Source of the DNA: Emydura subglobosa
Taxonomy: Eukaryota > Chordata > Testudines > Chelidae
Direction: 5' to 3'
NCBI GenBank assembly: GCA_007922225.1
Contig: ML679961.1
Coordinates: 4,107,295-4,171,294, forward strand
Length of the DNA: 64,000 nucleotides
Shown here: positions 34,250-47,240 of the stretch, piece after piece
Layout: every line of letters begins with the position of its first letter
Position numbering within the stretch: the first letter of the stretch is position 1
Translations under genes and position numbers: made by a program
Notes under the pieces: model-generated
Database searches by the model: none
Told to the model about the DNA's origin: nothing
What the model saw: the letters and a program-made list of their open reading frames with translations, nothing else

Positions 34250-34345
34250 GGGCCTTAGTTGGGGCTGGTCTTGCTTTGAGCAGGGGGTTGGATTAGATGA
34301 CCTCCTGAGTTGCCTTCCAACCCTCATCTTCTATGAGTCTATGGT
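34250..34345 (+). mobile_element. CR1 LINE 3' tail fragment
   Basis: 'gctttgagcagggggttgg', 'attagatgacctcctgag' and 'ccttccaaccctcatcttc' form a typical CR1 3' untranslated end. The insertion is about 95 bp. Confidence 0.88.
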
Positions 34346-37074
34346 CCAAAACCTATTGAAGTCAACAGAAAAGGTTTCCATTAACTTCAATGAGATTTGT
34401 ATCAGGTCCATAGTATGAGGATTGATAACGTGTCAGGCACTGTGGACAGAGTTCTCTGATGTGGGACACTAGTCAGGGAACTCCTTGATGGAAAGATTCA
34501 GACACAGCCCTGGTTGTGTTCAGAGGTAGGTGGGTGCATGAGGCACCTTTCCATAAATTCTTTCCCCAGGAATAAGCCAATGTGAAAAGAAATAGATGCT
34601 GGACAACATGAACTTACACATCTCTGTAGCCCTGAAAGGAAACATGTCTTGGTCTTTGAATCTTTTGTTTCTTCTTAATTTTCTCTACACTTAGGTGCCT
34701 GAAAGAGACATATGTAGGTTTATGGGACCAGGGAAATGATATGCACATCACTAATTTGCTCAAGTTCATCTATTATGTATTGTTACACTCTCTCCCAGCC
34801 CCCGGTACAGCATGCCGTTTTCAGTATTTACCAGGTCAGTCTTCACAGTGGTTTTTTTACTTCCCGTAAATAAGAGCCAGTGTTCATAACAGGCTCATGT
34901 TAGACGTGGTTCTCTAGTAGGCGAAAATGAGCTCACGAGGCCATGTATTCGTAACCTGAGTCTCAGGAAAGAGAAAATGTCTCTGAAACCCTAAAGAAAG
35001 ACAATCACATGTAAGGTGTAGGCTCAGAAGTGCCCAGGTTTACATGCTTAGGAGCGATCCTCTCAGGTTGGACAGTAGAGACGCTTAGAGCCATATTCTG
35101 CCCTCCTTTAAACACGCACAATCCTTCTGAAGTCAATACTTACTGTGCTTCTCTGCTGTTCCAGGAAGTCAGGGGAGTTGCCCAGCTGGACGTGAGGGCA
35201 GAGTTTGGGGTCTGACCCAAAGCTTAATAAAATCAATGGAAAGCTTCCCATTGACTTACGTGACTTTTTGGGTCAAGGCCTTGATTCTTGTGGTCCCTCT
35301 TCACTAGACTATTATACCTTGTGTTAATTGAATGCCAATTAACTTGAGGTCGTCAACACAATTGTGAAGGCCAATGTGAAGACTCCACATGCTATGGGTA
35401 CAGAACAAACATTCGTAGCCTGTATACAAAATGTAAGGCGTGTCCACGCTTGCCTTTACAGACATCTTAACTACCTTTTGCTAACTGGCAATCAGGGAGT
35501 TTGAAGCACAAAACTCTAATGAAGACAAGTTCTTAGAGTTTGCAAATGATTTCCTGTGCTTCACCAGCTCTGGAATTCTGTCGCTGCCCTGGTTTTCTGA
35601 ACCTTTCTGCTGCTTTTTTGCTCTTTTTACCCTGTCTCTACTTTCCCCAACATTTTCCTGCTGTCTTCTGTGTTTCCTGCTGCCGCCGACCCTCCTTTTC
35701 CTGTCCAATTCCAGCAGGAGAAATGAACACAAGAAATGTTAAGACACAAAGACACCTGAAAAGTAACAATAAAAACATGGCATGTGTATGCACGCTGTGG
35801 CAAGTGGAAGATCAAGCATGACAGCGGCTGAGAGAAGGGACCAAAGCAAAGTATAGCAGAGACGGAGAAAACTGCATGGCATATGTACTGTAGTTAATCA
35901 GCTTCTAAAGAAGAGCTCTCAGTGCAGCAAAAGCCAATGCTGGGAGATACTGAGCCCAGCCACAGTACTAAATAAGCCATAGCATTACAATCCTTAGTAG
36001 GCAAGCTCTCATAGGATTTAGATTAGTAAAAATGCCATCCTGTCTGCTGCAGGAGGGTCTCTTTACAACAGCTTTGGGATTGTGCGAATAGGTTGCCCTT
36101 ACACAGGCACTGAGCCAGCAGAGCACTTAAGCATGTGATTAGTTTGAAGTCAGTGAGATTATTCCCATGCTTACAGTTAAGCACTTGCTGAACTTCTTTG
36201 CGGGATCAGGTCAGTAAAGCATAAGTGTAATTTGTTGGTGGATGTCAAAGATTTCTGGGTATGGTGCAAACACTAAGCAAACTCCCATCAGCGTCTTTGC
36301 ATTGTTAAAATATTTTTAGCCACTGGTCTGTGTTGCAGATGGTACAGTAGGAAGGACTGTGCGCTAGAAGGCAAGCTCTGTTCTTTGGGCACAGGGGGAA
36401 TGTGCATTCCGCACCATCTCTTCTGGATGCTTCAGATTTCTCCATCTTCCTTTCTCTGGCGCGCCCAGCCATTGCCCCTCCACTCCCAACCCCTTCTAGG
36501 GTAAATTGCACAGAGACTGCAATTATTCCTGAGGTGTGCCTTATGTCCACGCCCAAATGCACCCACACAAGAGCCAAAAACAATATAACCCTTGCAAGTA
36601 TCACAGGTTGGCTTTAAGTCCAAACCTTTTCCAATTTCAAAGGGCTTATGATTTGATTCCCCGATCCAACTGCTTTGATTCTGGGTTGGATCTAAGCCTG
36701 GAGAAGACTATATTTTTATTTCAGGTTCAAGACAATGGAAATGATGCAACATCATCAAATTCCTGATATCTGAGACTAAATTCTTGCATGAATATCCCAG
36801 GGGAATTTTGACATGGGTTTGAAACTTGGGCCTGATTCCATTTCAAACCTGTACCTTGAACCCTAGCGTAAACTTAAGACAGACCCAGATTCAAAACATG
36901 TCCTCAACTGTTCCCCAGGCAGTATATTTTTTTTCTTAAGTAAAAAAAGGTCATACCTCCCCTTATTTCTGATCTGAGGCCTACAATAACGCTAGTCAGA
37001 TGCTGAGACAGAAGTACCTGCTTATTACCCTTGTTTTCCCACTTTCCCATTTGTCCATTTCAGTCAACTGTCAT
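34346..37074. other. Unannotated sequence with 'TCAATGGA' type palindromic motifs
   Basis: No gene is seen. Copies of the dispersed motif lie at 34355-34400, 35223-35262 and 36141-36165. The 36305-36604 region has overlapping chance frames on both strands. Confidence 0.45.
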
Positions 37075-37205
37075 AAACTTAGATTCTCAGCAATCTGGGG
37101 CAGGGATTGTCTCGTTATTACTTGTTTGTAGAATGCCTAGTGCAATGGGGCCCTGAACTTTGATCGAGGCCTCTAGGTGGTCTTGTAATACAAACAATGA
37201 AATAA
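37075..37205 (+). mobile_element. tRNA-derived SINE, 3' part
   Basis: 'gcctagtgcaatggggccc', 'gatcgaggcctctaggtgg' and 'taatacaaac' form the SINE tail. The tRNA-like head is missing. Confidence 0.75.
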
Positions 37206-38084
37206 CTGTGCACTTCTGTACATGCATGTATTGAGAGGAGAATAACAGCATCCAGCATGTGCACCATGGGTTGACTAGAATGTAAATGGAAAGAGAAAAA
37301 TTATGACATTTATATGAATGTAAAGTCTGGGGTTTCTATTTTTTCCCAACAAATATTTTACAGTGGAGGTTTTAACTACTTACAATGTCTTTTTCCCCCC
37401 CCACGATGTAACAATTTGAAGCCAAAAATTGGATAAAACATACGAAAACCCTAACAACTTGGGATCACACCTTAAATAAAGCACGACTTCACTGATACAA
37501 AAATAGGCAGTTATGCTAACTATATGCATACCAATTTTCAGGCTGATATGGACTGAAACACATCACTTATGAAAGTCAAAAAGCGTTATTGTTACTAGGG
37601 AAATATGCTAACGGACTCCCACTACAGTCGTGTGCTGGACCCAGGCGCTCACTTCATGGTGTTTTGCTGGAAATGTGCAAAACTTTGAATTAAAGTGAAA
37701 ATTCTAAAGAGACTAGAGAAGGATGAAAGCTCTTTGAACTAGTATAAAACACAAGGCCACAGAGACCTGGCCTTAAGTTAAGGGGCTGGGAAAGCAGTAA
37801 AATGACCAAGGAATTCCTTTCCACAGAGGATAGATAATATCTGGAATAGACGGAGGAGCAACAGCAGTGATTAATGTACATCGTTCTCAAAAGAAGATAG
37901 GCAATAGCTCAGTAGAAAAAAAATTGGGGCTCAAAAAATAGTCCAAGATGCAGGGCTGAGCAGTGAATTTCTTAAAAATCCAAACCAAACCATCTGCCTG
38001 TTTTAGGGTTTTAGCAACCAAGTCTTGTATTAGTTTTGATGCTAGGCAGCTGTCTGGAGGTAGAAAAACGTAAGAGGAAGCACA
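37206..38084. other. Unannotated sequence
   Basis: No supported feature is seen. Confidence 0.5.
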
Positions 38085-38275
38085 AGAGTGCATAGGGATG
38101 GAAGTCGGAAGCCCTGAGTTCTCTGACACTGAATCGCTGTAGGATCTTGGGCAAGCCACCTAACTCTTTACATCTAACTGTGCTCCTCTTTAAAATGGGG
38201 ATACTGGGTCCTTTTGGAAGTGCTTTGAGATCTCTGCATTTAAGGGAGTCTATGAGGGAGTGGAGAACCTCTACA
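38085..38275 (+). mobile_element. tRNA-derived SINE, diverged
   Basis: 'aagccctgagttctctgac', 'cttgggcaagccacctaac' and 'tttaaaatggggatactgg' follow the SINE order. The head before 38085 is unclear. Confidence 0.65.
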
Positions 38276-39179
38276 GCAGGAGGCTAGATGGAGATGGGGT
38301 GTAATTATTTGTTTGTATGTCTCTATTCGCCCCTGCAATGTGGTAGTCACTGTCTATGCCTATTTAGTCCCTGCTCTGAAGAACTCCAAGTCAGTGATGA
38401 TGAGATGCGTGCAGGGCTGGGGAGAGGGGTAAAATATACAGTCTGCCTATTAGCTATCCCCACCTTGGCTGGTGCCTTGCGGGTATCATAGCAGAGATAA
38501 GGGGAGAGGTGATGTAGGAGAGGGATCAACTCAGAGATCGTGCCTCACGCATGAAGGGAGGGGTGTGGAGGCAAGTGCAAAGATGGACGTGGGATAAGCT
38601 AGCAACAGGGGATAGAAGCTGGGAGGACTGGCAGAAGCAAAGGAGCGGGGACGTGGGAAGAGACAAAATGTCAGGACACCGGCCCTCTGTAGCGTGTGGT
38701 GTTGGCTTAGCAGAGCTGCCTATAGGCTCACCACTCACCGCCGGGCACAGTCTCAGACTCTACGTGGATCTGACTCAGTGTCAGGAGTTGGAATGGAAGA
38801 GAGGCTGATACGAGGGGGTTGCTAACCAGGACACTTTATGGAGGGCATTATTACATGTCAGAGCTAGGAGTGACCTGCCAGCCCTGCCCGTGTCTCCTGG
38901 AATCCCATTCTCTGTAAAACCAACCAACAAAAAACCCCACAGAGCCTGAAGAGGGGGACATTCCCCATTTACAGGGCACATGGTCACCTCGTTTATCAAT
39001 AAACACCATGTCGATGGCAGGGGAGATGTAAGCGTGGTGGATAAGAACCAGGGTTTGCGGGGATCCGGCAGGGAGGCAGGAGTTAGGCATTCTTTGGAGG
39101 AGCAGGAAGGAAGAACACTTGTGAGAGAATGTTTCCCAGTCCTGATCTGAAGAAGAACGAGACGGCCAGTCCTGTCTGA
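38276..39179. other. Unannotated sequence with chance frames
   Basis: Long overlapping minus-strand frames, up to 174 codons at 38851-39375, show no domain. They partly lie opposite the LINE relic that follows. Confidence 0.45.
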
Positions 39180-39540
39180 AAACTGAAGCTGGGAAAAATG
39201 AGGCAAGGAAGAACTCTCTCACACAATGCACACTTAGCTTGTGGGACTCATTGCCACTTGATGCCATTGGGTTCGAGAGCATAGCAGGATTCAAGCCTGG
39301 ATGTTTATGTGGAGAATGGGGATAGCCAAACTTCGAGTGGCTTTTGTAAAGAGTCTGGGAAGAGTTGCAAACCATCAGGCTGAAGCCAACCTTTACAATG
39401 TGTGTGTTAGATGGAAACTTTCCCTGAGGTCAGGTTGTCCCATCACTGCATCTGTGGCGTTTCGTGCACCTTCCTCTGAAGCATCTGGTATTTACTACTC
39501 AGAGAGAGGATGCTGGGCAGGATGGGCCTGAGATCTGAGA
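39180..39540 (+). pseudogene. Old CR1/L3-like LINE 3' end
   Basis: 'actctctcacacaatgcac' and 'gtgggactcattgccac' encode the ORF2 C-terminus ('trn-LWDSLP' type). A 3' tail follows with 'catctggtatttactac' and 'gatgctgggcaggatggg'. It is diverged and 5'-truncated. Confidence 0.65.
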
Positions 39541-41984
39541 CCGGAAATTCATGTTGTTTGTACACAAACACATTTTTAGAAAAATAAAAACGCTAAGGAG
39601 TTAATGTGTGCAATTCCTCTCTTAAAAACGATGTCCATTAAAGACAACCATTACTTTCATAATGGGAATTTAATGAGGAAAACATATTAGAGGTTTATTA
39701 ATTTTTTCATGTTAATTTAATGGGCTTTGCTCAGTCATTTCGAGCAGGCATCATTAGTAAAAGAAAAAATTACATCAATTAGAATCGAACCCTAAGGCTG
39801 CTGGAAAGTTGGGATCTAATTGTCAAAGCTTAAAATACTTCCAGCAAATCAATCTCTTTACAAAACGTAAAGTAGCTTTCCATACACAGCACTGTTGCAG
39901 ATGGTGCCTGGAGCTTTGCATTAAACAAGGCAAGGGTACAAAGAACGCATGACTGATCGTATGCATCGCACTTCTTAGATATGAAAAACTGCATCATTGT
40001 AAGACAGGCTGATAGACAGATGATGGGGACCAAATGACTTTAAGATTCATAAAACCAAACAGTTAGTTATTTTTCTTTTATTATTAGGGAACCTGGGGTT
40101 ATATTTTCACCATATGTTGGGTAGCATCAAAATTGAAGGCTTGGAGCCTTTTCCCAGACTATCTGCTTCCCTTCTTATGAGAAGTAGCATCTTCTAGGCT
40201 ACTGCTTCAGGTCTTCTATACAGCAGAAATATGCAGGCTGCCTCAGTTTGTGTCCACTGCAGACATTGCACCTGTAGTAATGGATCTTCCCATTACATTC
40301 GGTAGGAGTCTGATCAGGCCCTAAATTAGTCACAGTGTTGCTGGCTGTGGCACTCTGGCAAGCAGGGGCCCGGGCTCCCCCAATCATCAGCAGGGGCACA
40401 GACTCCTCTGGTCCCGGGACCACAGCAGAGAGAGTGAGCTCCTTTGGCCCCGGTGCTGGGGGTAGACTGCAGGGAGACAGTGAGCTTCTCCAGGGCTGCA
40501 GGGGGGGCTGATACCTCCTCCAGCCCTGTGGCTGCGGCAGGGCCACAGAACGTGCCCCTCCACAAGCCGTCAAAGTCTGATTCCTGCATGCGCCCTTGAT
40601 GGCAACTATTGTGGAGTTGCTGAATGAACCTGAAGCAGACTTTATTTCATCAAGAAGAAGACACTGAGCTCAGATACCATGGAGATGAGGGGGCTATAAA
40701 ATCCTAAGGAGAACTAGAACTGCTAGAACGTGAATGTGAACACCAGAAAGCAAAAAATGAAACAAAAAAAGAAGGCGTACCTCCCAGCCTGACATAGGAA
40801 AACGTCATCCTCTGTTGTGTGAAAGGGTCATTATGTGTCGTAATGGACATGAGAGTATATTCCTTTTTGCTTCTGTTCTGCACCTCTCATTTCCCCCTGA
40901 AGCCTCTCCCTAATCTATGACTGTGACCCTTTCTTCCAGCAACAATAATGAGGTGTACAGAGAGCAACCCAGAGCATGCTCTCAGAACTATTCCGGGAAG
41001 GCTTTGGCCTGAACTTCTGTAGAGCAATGTACAATAGCTAAACGTTTTCCACGTCTCCGGAAGGAAAGGTGTTAGCTACTGCACGTGAGAAGGAGAGCGG
41101 CTAGATGGGGTCTCGGTTGAAATGCACCTACTGGCTGTTCTATTCCAGCACAGAATGTTAGCACCTGTACATTAGGGTGCACAAAGTACAGTTGGACGTG
41201 TCATCTAGTGGTTTAAGTATATATGGCCTTTAGGGTTTCATTTTGATTGTCAAGTGCCTTCATTTTAAAAAGCTTATGTATTGTATATTTCTTGACCTTT
41301 TTTAATATATTCATCTGCTCGCTAAAGCTATTTGAAGGATATACCACTGTGGTTGCTGGAAAGAACCTCAATACATAAGTGACGTTTTCAGCATTGCTAA
41401 TATAAATACATATATACTAACATTTCTGCTCTAATTGTTAAGGCTCAAAACTTCCTCCTCACTCACAGCAATCAGAACTATTTTCACAAATTAAATGAAC
41501 CCACTAGTACACAATTAATTTCACAGCAAAACTTTATGAAATTATAACATGGACCATGGTTTTAGCTCCCTAATAAAACACTTACATTGTAGATTATTTA
41601 CATGAGTTTTGTTGCTTTCCTGTATGAGTCCAGCATTCAACTACTAGTCAGTCACCAAGACCGTCCGATTTCTAGCTGCAGTAATTCCCCTACGTAATTA
41701 ACAATACGCAGCCATCCAAGCAGAGGCCTCACAGTAGGGGGAGCAAGACACATCAGTTTTTCAGTAATTATGAATTGTTTTTCTACACCAGCTAACAGTA
41801 AACAAATAAAATATTGTATGACATAAATAATAGGACTTACTGTTGGAAATCTGTAATTAATTTCTTATTTTGTTGTAATTAAGTATTTATATTTCTTCCT
41901 ATAACAAAAAGAATTTTATTATTACTACAAACATATTTCTATTAAATATACACATTTAAAATATATAAATATACATATATAATA
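39541..41984. other. Non-coding stretch with two AT-rich candidate conserved blocks
   Basis: Blocks at about 39590-39830 and 41400-41960 are rich in TTAATT and TAATTA words and free of recognised repeats. Between them 40320-40560 is GC-rich and holds a minus-strand 124-codon frame (40199-40573) with a Cys-rich end but no known domain. Confidence 0.35.
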
Positions 41985-42598
41985 TTCCTGAATGTCAGAA
42001 GAGAGCAATTATTGAGTGATCCATCCCCTATTGTCCATTACTAGCTTCTGGCAATTAGACGTTTAGGGACACCTGGCCCATGGGGTTGCATCTCCGACCA
42101 TCTTGGCTAATTGCCATCGATGGACCTACCTTCCATGACCTTATCTAGCTCTTTTTTTAACCCTGTAATATTTTTAGCCTCCACCCTGGTAACAAGTTCC
42201 ATAGGTTGACTGAGTGTTGGTTGAAGAAGTATTTCCTTTTGTTTGCTTTAAACCTGCTGCCTATTAATTTCACTGGATGATCCTGGTTCTTGTTATATGA
42301 AGGAGTAAATAACACTTCCTTATTCATTTTCTCCATACCATTCATGAACTTATAGACCTCTCTTGTATTCCCCATTAGCTGTCTCTTTTCCAAGCTGAAG
42401 AGTCCCAGTCTTTTTAATCTCTCCTCATAAAATCTCCATGCCCCAATCATTTTTGTTGCCCTTCCTTGTACCTCTTCTAATTCTAATATATCTAATGTAT
42501 CTTTTTCAAGATGAGGCAGACAGTATTCAGTACAGCACTTAGATGCATGGTCAAGCGTTCCATTGATTTTAAAAAAATTCTCTGGAGGGGATCCTGGC
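41985..42598 (-). pseudogene. CR1 LINE 3' third
   Basis: A minus-strand frame of 147 codons reads RATKMIGAWRFYEERLKRLG, then LFSLEKRQLMGNTREVYKFM and KRKYFFNQHSVNLWNLLPG. This is the C-terminal part of CR1 ORF2. The 3' tail lies below 42130. It abuts a plus-strand CR1 at about 42600. Confidence 0.88.
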
Positions 42599-44060
42599 AA
42601 TTACAGGCTAGTAAGCATTACTGCAGTAGTAGGCAAACTGGTTGTAATTATAGTAAAGAACATAATTATCAGACACATAGATTAACAGAATAAGTTGAAG
42701 AGTCAACATGGCTTTTGTAAAGGGAAAGCATGCCTCACCAATCTATTAGCAGTGTCTAAGGGGGTCAATGAATATATAGAAAAGAGTGATCATGTGGATA
42801 TAGTGTATTTGGACCTTCAGAAAACCTTGGACAAGGTCCTCACCAAAGACTCTTTAGCAAAGTACATAATCATGGGGTAAGAGGGAAGGTCTTCTCATGG
42901 ATCAGTAACTGGTTAAAAGATAGGAAAAAAGGGTAGGAATAAATGAACAGAGTTCACAATGGAGAGAGATAAATAGCAGAGTCCTCCAAGGATTTGTACT
43001 GAGATAAGAGCTGTTCAACATATTTATAAAAGATCTGGAAAAAGAGGTGAACAGTAAGGTGGCAAAGTTTGCAGCTGATACAAAACTACTCACGATAGTT
43101 AAGTCCAAAGCCGACTGCAAAGAGTTACAAAGGGAGCTCACAGAACTGGACAACAAAATGTCAGATGAAATTCAGTAGTGAGAAGTGCAAATAAATGCAC
43201 TTTGGAAAACATCCCAATTGTACATACAAAATGATGCCTTCTAAATTAGCTGTTGTTACTCAAGAAAGAGCTCTTGGGGTCGTGGATAGTTCTCTGAAAG
43301 CATCTGCTCATTGTGCAGCGACAGTCAAAAAAGGTAACCGAATGTTAGGAACCATGAATCAGGATAGGTAATAAGAAAAAAAAATATCATAATGCCACTA
43401 TATAAATCCATGGTAGCCCCACACCTTGGATACCTCATGCAGTTCTGGTTGCCCTATCTGAAAAAAGATATATTAGAATGGAAAAGGTACAGAAAAGGCA
43501 AGCAGAAATGATTGGGGGTATGAAACAGCTTTCACAGGAGGAGAGATTAAAAAGACTAGGACTGCTCATATTAGAAAAGAGATGACTATGGGGGGAATAT
43601 GATAGAGCTCTGTAAAATCATGACTGCTGTGGAGTAAGTGAGTAAGGTGGTGTTATTTACCCTTTCACATAACACAAGAACCAGGGGTCACGCAATGAAA
43701 TGAATGTTTAAAAACAAACACCTGGAAGTACTTCTTCACGCAACACACAATCTGTGGAACTCATTACCATGGGATGTTGTGCAGGCCGAAAGCACAACGG
43801 GGTTGCTGGAGGATAGGCCCATCAGTGGCTAATAGCCACAGTTGTCAGGGACGTAACCCCCTGGTTACGTTTAGGTGTCCCTCAACGTCTAACTGCCAGA
43901 AGCTGGGAGTGGACAATAAGGGAAGGATCACTTGATAATTACCCTGTTCTGTTCGTTCCCTCTGAAACATCAGGCACTGGCCATTGTCAGAAGACAGGTT
44001 ACTGGACTAGATGGACCATTGGTCTGACCCTGTTTGGTTATTCTTAAGTTCTTGAATTTA
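42599..44060 (+). pseudogene. CR1 LINE reverse transcriptase to 3' end
   Basis: Plus-strand sequence covers the reverse transcriptase middle (SQHGFCKGKACLTNLLAVSK, then DHVDIVYLDLQKTLDKV), through 'gcagctgatacaaaactac' where the Asp-pair motif should be, to the C-terminal part near 43480-43760. The 3' tail reads 'ggactagatggaccattgg' and 'tctgaccctgtttggttatt' up to about 44056. Many stops and frameshifts are present. The 5' end is truncated at the junction with the opposed copy. Confidence 0.88.
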
Positions 44061-46097
44061 GCTGACTGCTAAATAGCCAGTCCATTGGGATGCCTTTTGG
44101 TTTTATTGTTTGCTAAAAAAGAAAGGCTTGGAATAATCCCCCCAAAAATCTTTGTTTTCATTTCCGCACCTGGTGCTGGCAGCTCTGTTTTCATAATTCA
44201 TAATCTCCACTCGTGCTTTAGTAAATAATTTAGAAAGTTTCAAGGGTACTGCCAAATAAAAACAAAAAAAACCCAGGAACAAATAAACAAAAAACAATGC
44301 TCAACGCACAGTGGCTTTCAGCCCTTGAAAACCAAGCATGCATGAATAATGCATAGACATAAAGTTGTTTAATTTACGGAGTCAGATGCACTTTTGTTAA
44401 GGTTTTGCGTCCGCTCGCAGACATTCCCTAGTGTTCAGTATGTAGCCACAAAAGGCGTGTCAGGATTCTCACAGGGGCTGGAGACACTCTGGAGAAACAA
44501 ACTGCTGAATTTCAGACAAAGAAGAGTTTGGGGAGTTCTATGTATCAACAGGAGCGAAATAGAAGTTAGGTGAAAAGGAAAATTAATAACATTGAAAAGC
44601 TGCTTCCAACACACTGATGTCCTCAGAGTAACAGCGAAAAAGCTGTGCTCAGATCTCAGTGGTTTTTCTGCCGTCCTGATAAACTCAAGCCAAAACCCAC
44701 AGAAGCCGCTGGAAAGCTCCCATTGATATCAGTGGGCTTTGGATCGGGTCCTGTGGCCCTTATTCTGCAAAGCATATCAGTGTTTGTATCTAACTTTACG
44801 CACGTGAGTCATGACTTCAGTGAGATTACTCATGTGCAAAGTTTCCCATGTTCTAAAGCACTTTATCTGGTCAGGACCTATCTTCACAGAATTTCCATTA
44901 GCATCGGTTGAAGTTGCAAAAGAATACTGGCAGTTAAAATCTATCATGCAAAACTGATAGAATTTATCACAGAAATACGATACCAGAAACGGACTCCTGC
45001 TTGTACAATGTGTCAGACACAGAATACGCAGTGGTATGATATGATCTAAAGACTTTATTGGCAGGAGGTCAGGCGGCAGCCAGCCTGACTCTTAAATGCG
45101 GGAATCCTCTGCATAGGTATTTTTACACTGTGCGGCGCTCAGTTTGTAAAGGCAGAGCACCAAGTGACTACATAAATAAATGCATGTTGAAAGTTACAGT
45201 TATGTGCTGTGCTAGTGAGGTGATTTACTCCATATTTGGCCAGCTGTTTATATCAGCAGTTCATCTGGGGTCCGAAGTATTAAAAGTGTTCAGCGGTGCA
45301 GAGTCATTCCCTTAGGCACGAAGTTCTACTGCGTCTTTCTTACTTGACTTCCAAGGGAGTTGATGTTGTTCAGCAGGGTTTCACTCACCTGGTCTGATTG
45401 AAAGCCCACTGCGTTCTGGGTTTGGGAGTAAATAATCTGAGCTAAAACTTTGCACCCTGGGGGTTGATTCTGCCCCACTGAAGCCAGGTAACTGAGTGGG
45501 AGCAGGCTTAGACACCATATGAATGGTCACTGGTCTCATTATGTTCTAAAGAGCTGAACAAATACTGCTATCTCCTCAGTAGCATGCTGCATTACTTGAA
45601 CTTACTCACTATTCAGTAATATAACTGGGTGGGGTGCATAACCAAATGGGGGAGGGTCAGAGGAGAAAGAGGAGCTGTGTGGTTTCCTCAATTTGCTCCC
45701 TCCCTACCTGACTATTCTCTTAGGTACCCCCCATCCCACCAGCAGCCTGACCCCTTCTGGCCAATGAGTTCCCAGACCCACCCCCTCAAAATTTGAGAGA
45801 GTGGCTCTGCAATTTGCACTTGGGATTGCAGTCCTACCCAGATTTTGCCTGGCTGCCCCTCCATTACGTCAGAGCAGTGACTGGGCCAGCCATGAATGAG
45901 TGGCATTGCAACCTGGTACAGAGGGTCGCAGAGCCATTCTGTTTTGGCCCAGCCTTGAAGTGGGTGAGCCACAGTCCAGGGATTGATGTGAGACTCAGGA
46001 AGAGCTGCCTGCTGTTTCCTGATCTGTAAACTCTCCTATTGATTTCAGGGGGTGGGATCAGGCCTGGACGCCCATTATGTGAAATACGAGGCCTTCC
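44061..46097. other. Unannotated sequence
   Basis: No gene is seen. The dispersed motif occurs at about 44725-44752 and again near 44812-44850. Confidence 0.45.
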
Positions 46098-46625
46098 CTG
46101 CAGTAGGGATGTAAACGTTGTATAAAGAGAACGGTTAAACGTGGGGGGGAGGGGGCGGTAGCTGGGCTGGGCTGGGCTGGGCTGGGCTGGGCTGGGCTAG
46201 GCTAGGCTAGCTCTGCCAGGCGAGAGCTGCCTAGCTGGTGTGGTAGCTGGACAGCTCACACTGGCAGGGAGCTGAGACAAGCCCAGCTGCAGGTCCCCCA
46301 CCCCTGCGCTCCTGCTCACGGGGAGCCGAGGCCAGCTGTGGCTCACCTCCCCCCACACTCCCACCCTGGTCTCCGTGCCTCCCTGCTGGGAAGCTCGCGT
46401 GGAGCTGAGCCTAGCTATGGCTCACCATCCTCCCCCCCGCACTGGGATCCCCTGCCGCTTGCGGGGAGCTGAGACCAACTGCGCCTCACCCCCGTGCTGG
46501 GCTCCATGCCTCCCCCTGCTGGCGGCGAGCTGAACCCAGCTGCCACTCCCTCCCCCCGTAGTTTAAACGATAATCAGCGGTTTAAACGTTTAAACGGTTA
46601 ACCCTTTCACATCCCTGCCATGCAG
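46098..46625. mobile_element. MITE-like element with GC-rich repeated interior
   Basis: Ends with 'agggatgtaaacg' and the complement 'agggatgtgaaaggg' are imperfect inverted repeats, followed by 'cggttaaac' and 'ggttaacc' type words. The interior is GC-rich with a GCTGG pentamer array at 46161-46211. About four diverged units of roughly 70 bp follow, each containing 'gagctgag' and 'cagct..ggctcacc'. It matches a turtle DNA-element type that I recall. Target duplication is uncertain. Confidence 0.55.
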
Positions 46626-47240
46626 TATGTATGTTGTAGAGAGGAAAATGGGCAAGAGAGACGCCAAGACTGGTGTGGCTGGGTGGAGAGCAATAACGTG
46701 AAGGAACCTCTTGGCGGGTGCAGCATCATGGCTCAGGAGGTTTTAAAATGAAGTCATAGTTAATCAAAGCAATTCCTGACCTCCCTATTTCTGAACCCGT
46801 TTCTGGCTGTGAGGTTTGGAGAGCAAGGGCCCAGTTTTACAAGTACAAGTGAAAATTCCGGCTCCTGGTCTGCGGTGGCCACAAGACAAGACGTGTCGAC
46901 TGCTGGGCAGTTTTCAGAGCATGCAGCAGTAACGAGGCTCTCAGTGCATTGCTGAGCATGCAAGGCTTTCAGAGATTTTAGTACAAACACCAGCGCTGCA
47001 GTGGCAGTCAGGACGGCTGACATTTCCCGATAAGAGAGGCAATCCGAGGTGGAGCACGGTCATATCACCCAGCCAAGGCATCGGAGCCAGGAATCGCATG
47101 GGAACAATCCATTTGGAGGGTGCGTGCCTGTAGATGTGCTCGACAGTTTACAGCGGGTCTTACCACTTGCACAACTAACATTGCCCGGTGATCGAATTGC
47201 CACCCTTTATGTCAGTTGCTCAGCTTGTTACTGGCTCAGC
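46626..47240. other. Unannotated sequence
   Basis: Overlapping chance frames only. Confidence 0.45.

Noticed and set aside
38851..39375. 174-codon minus-strand frame, the longest in the window
   Set aside because: It shows no family motif and overlaps the opposite-strand LINE 3' end. Composition looks like chance.
41985..44060. Single CR1 with a 5' inversion from twin priming
   Set aside because: Both halves contain the ORF2 C-terminus and 3' region, so they are two insertions, not one inverted element.
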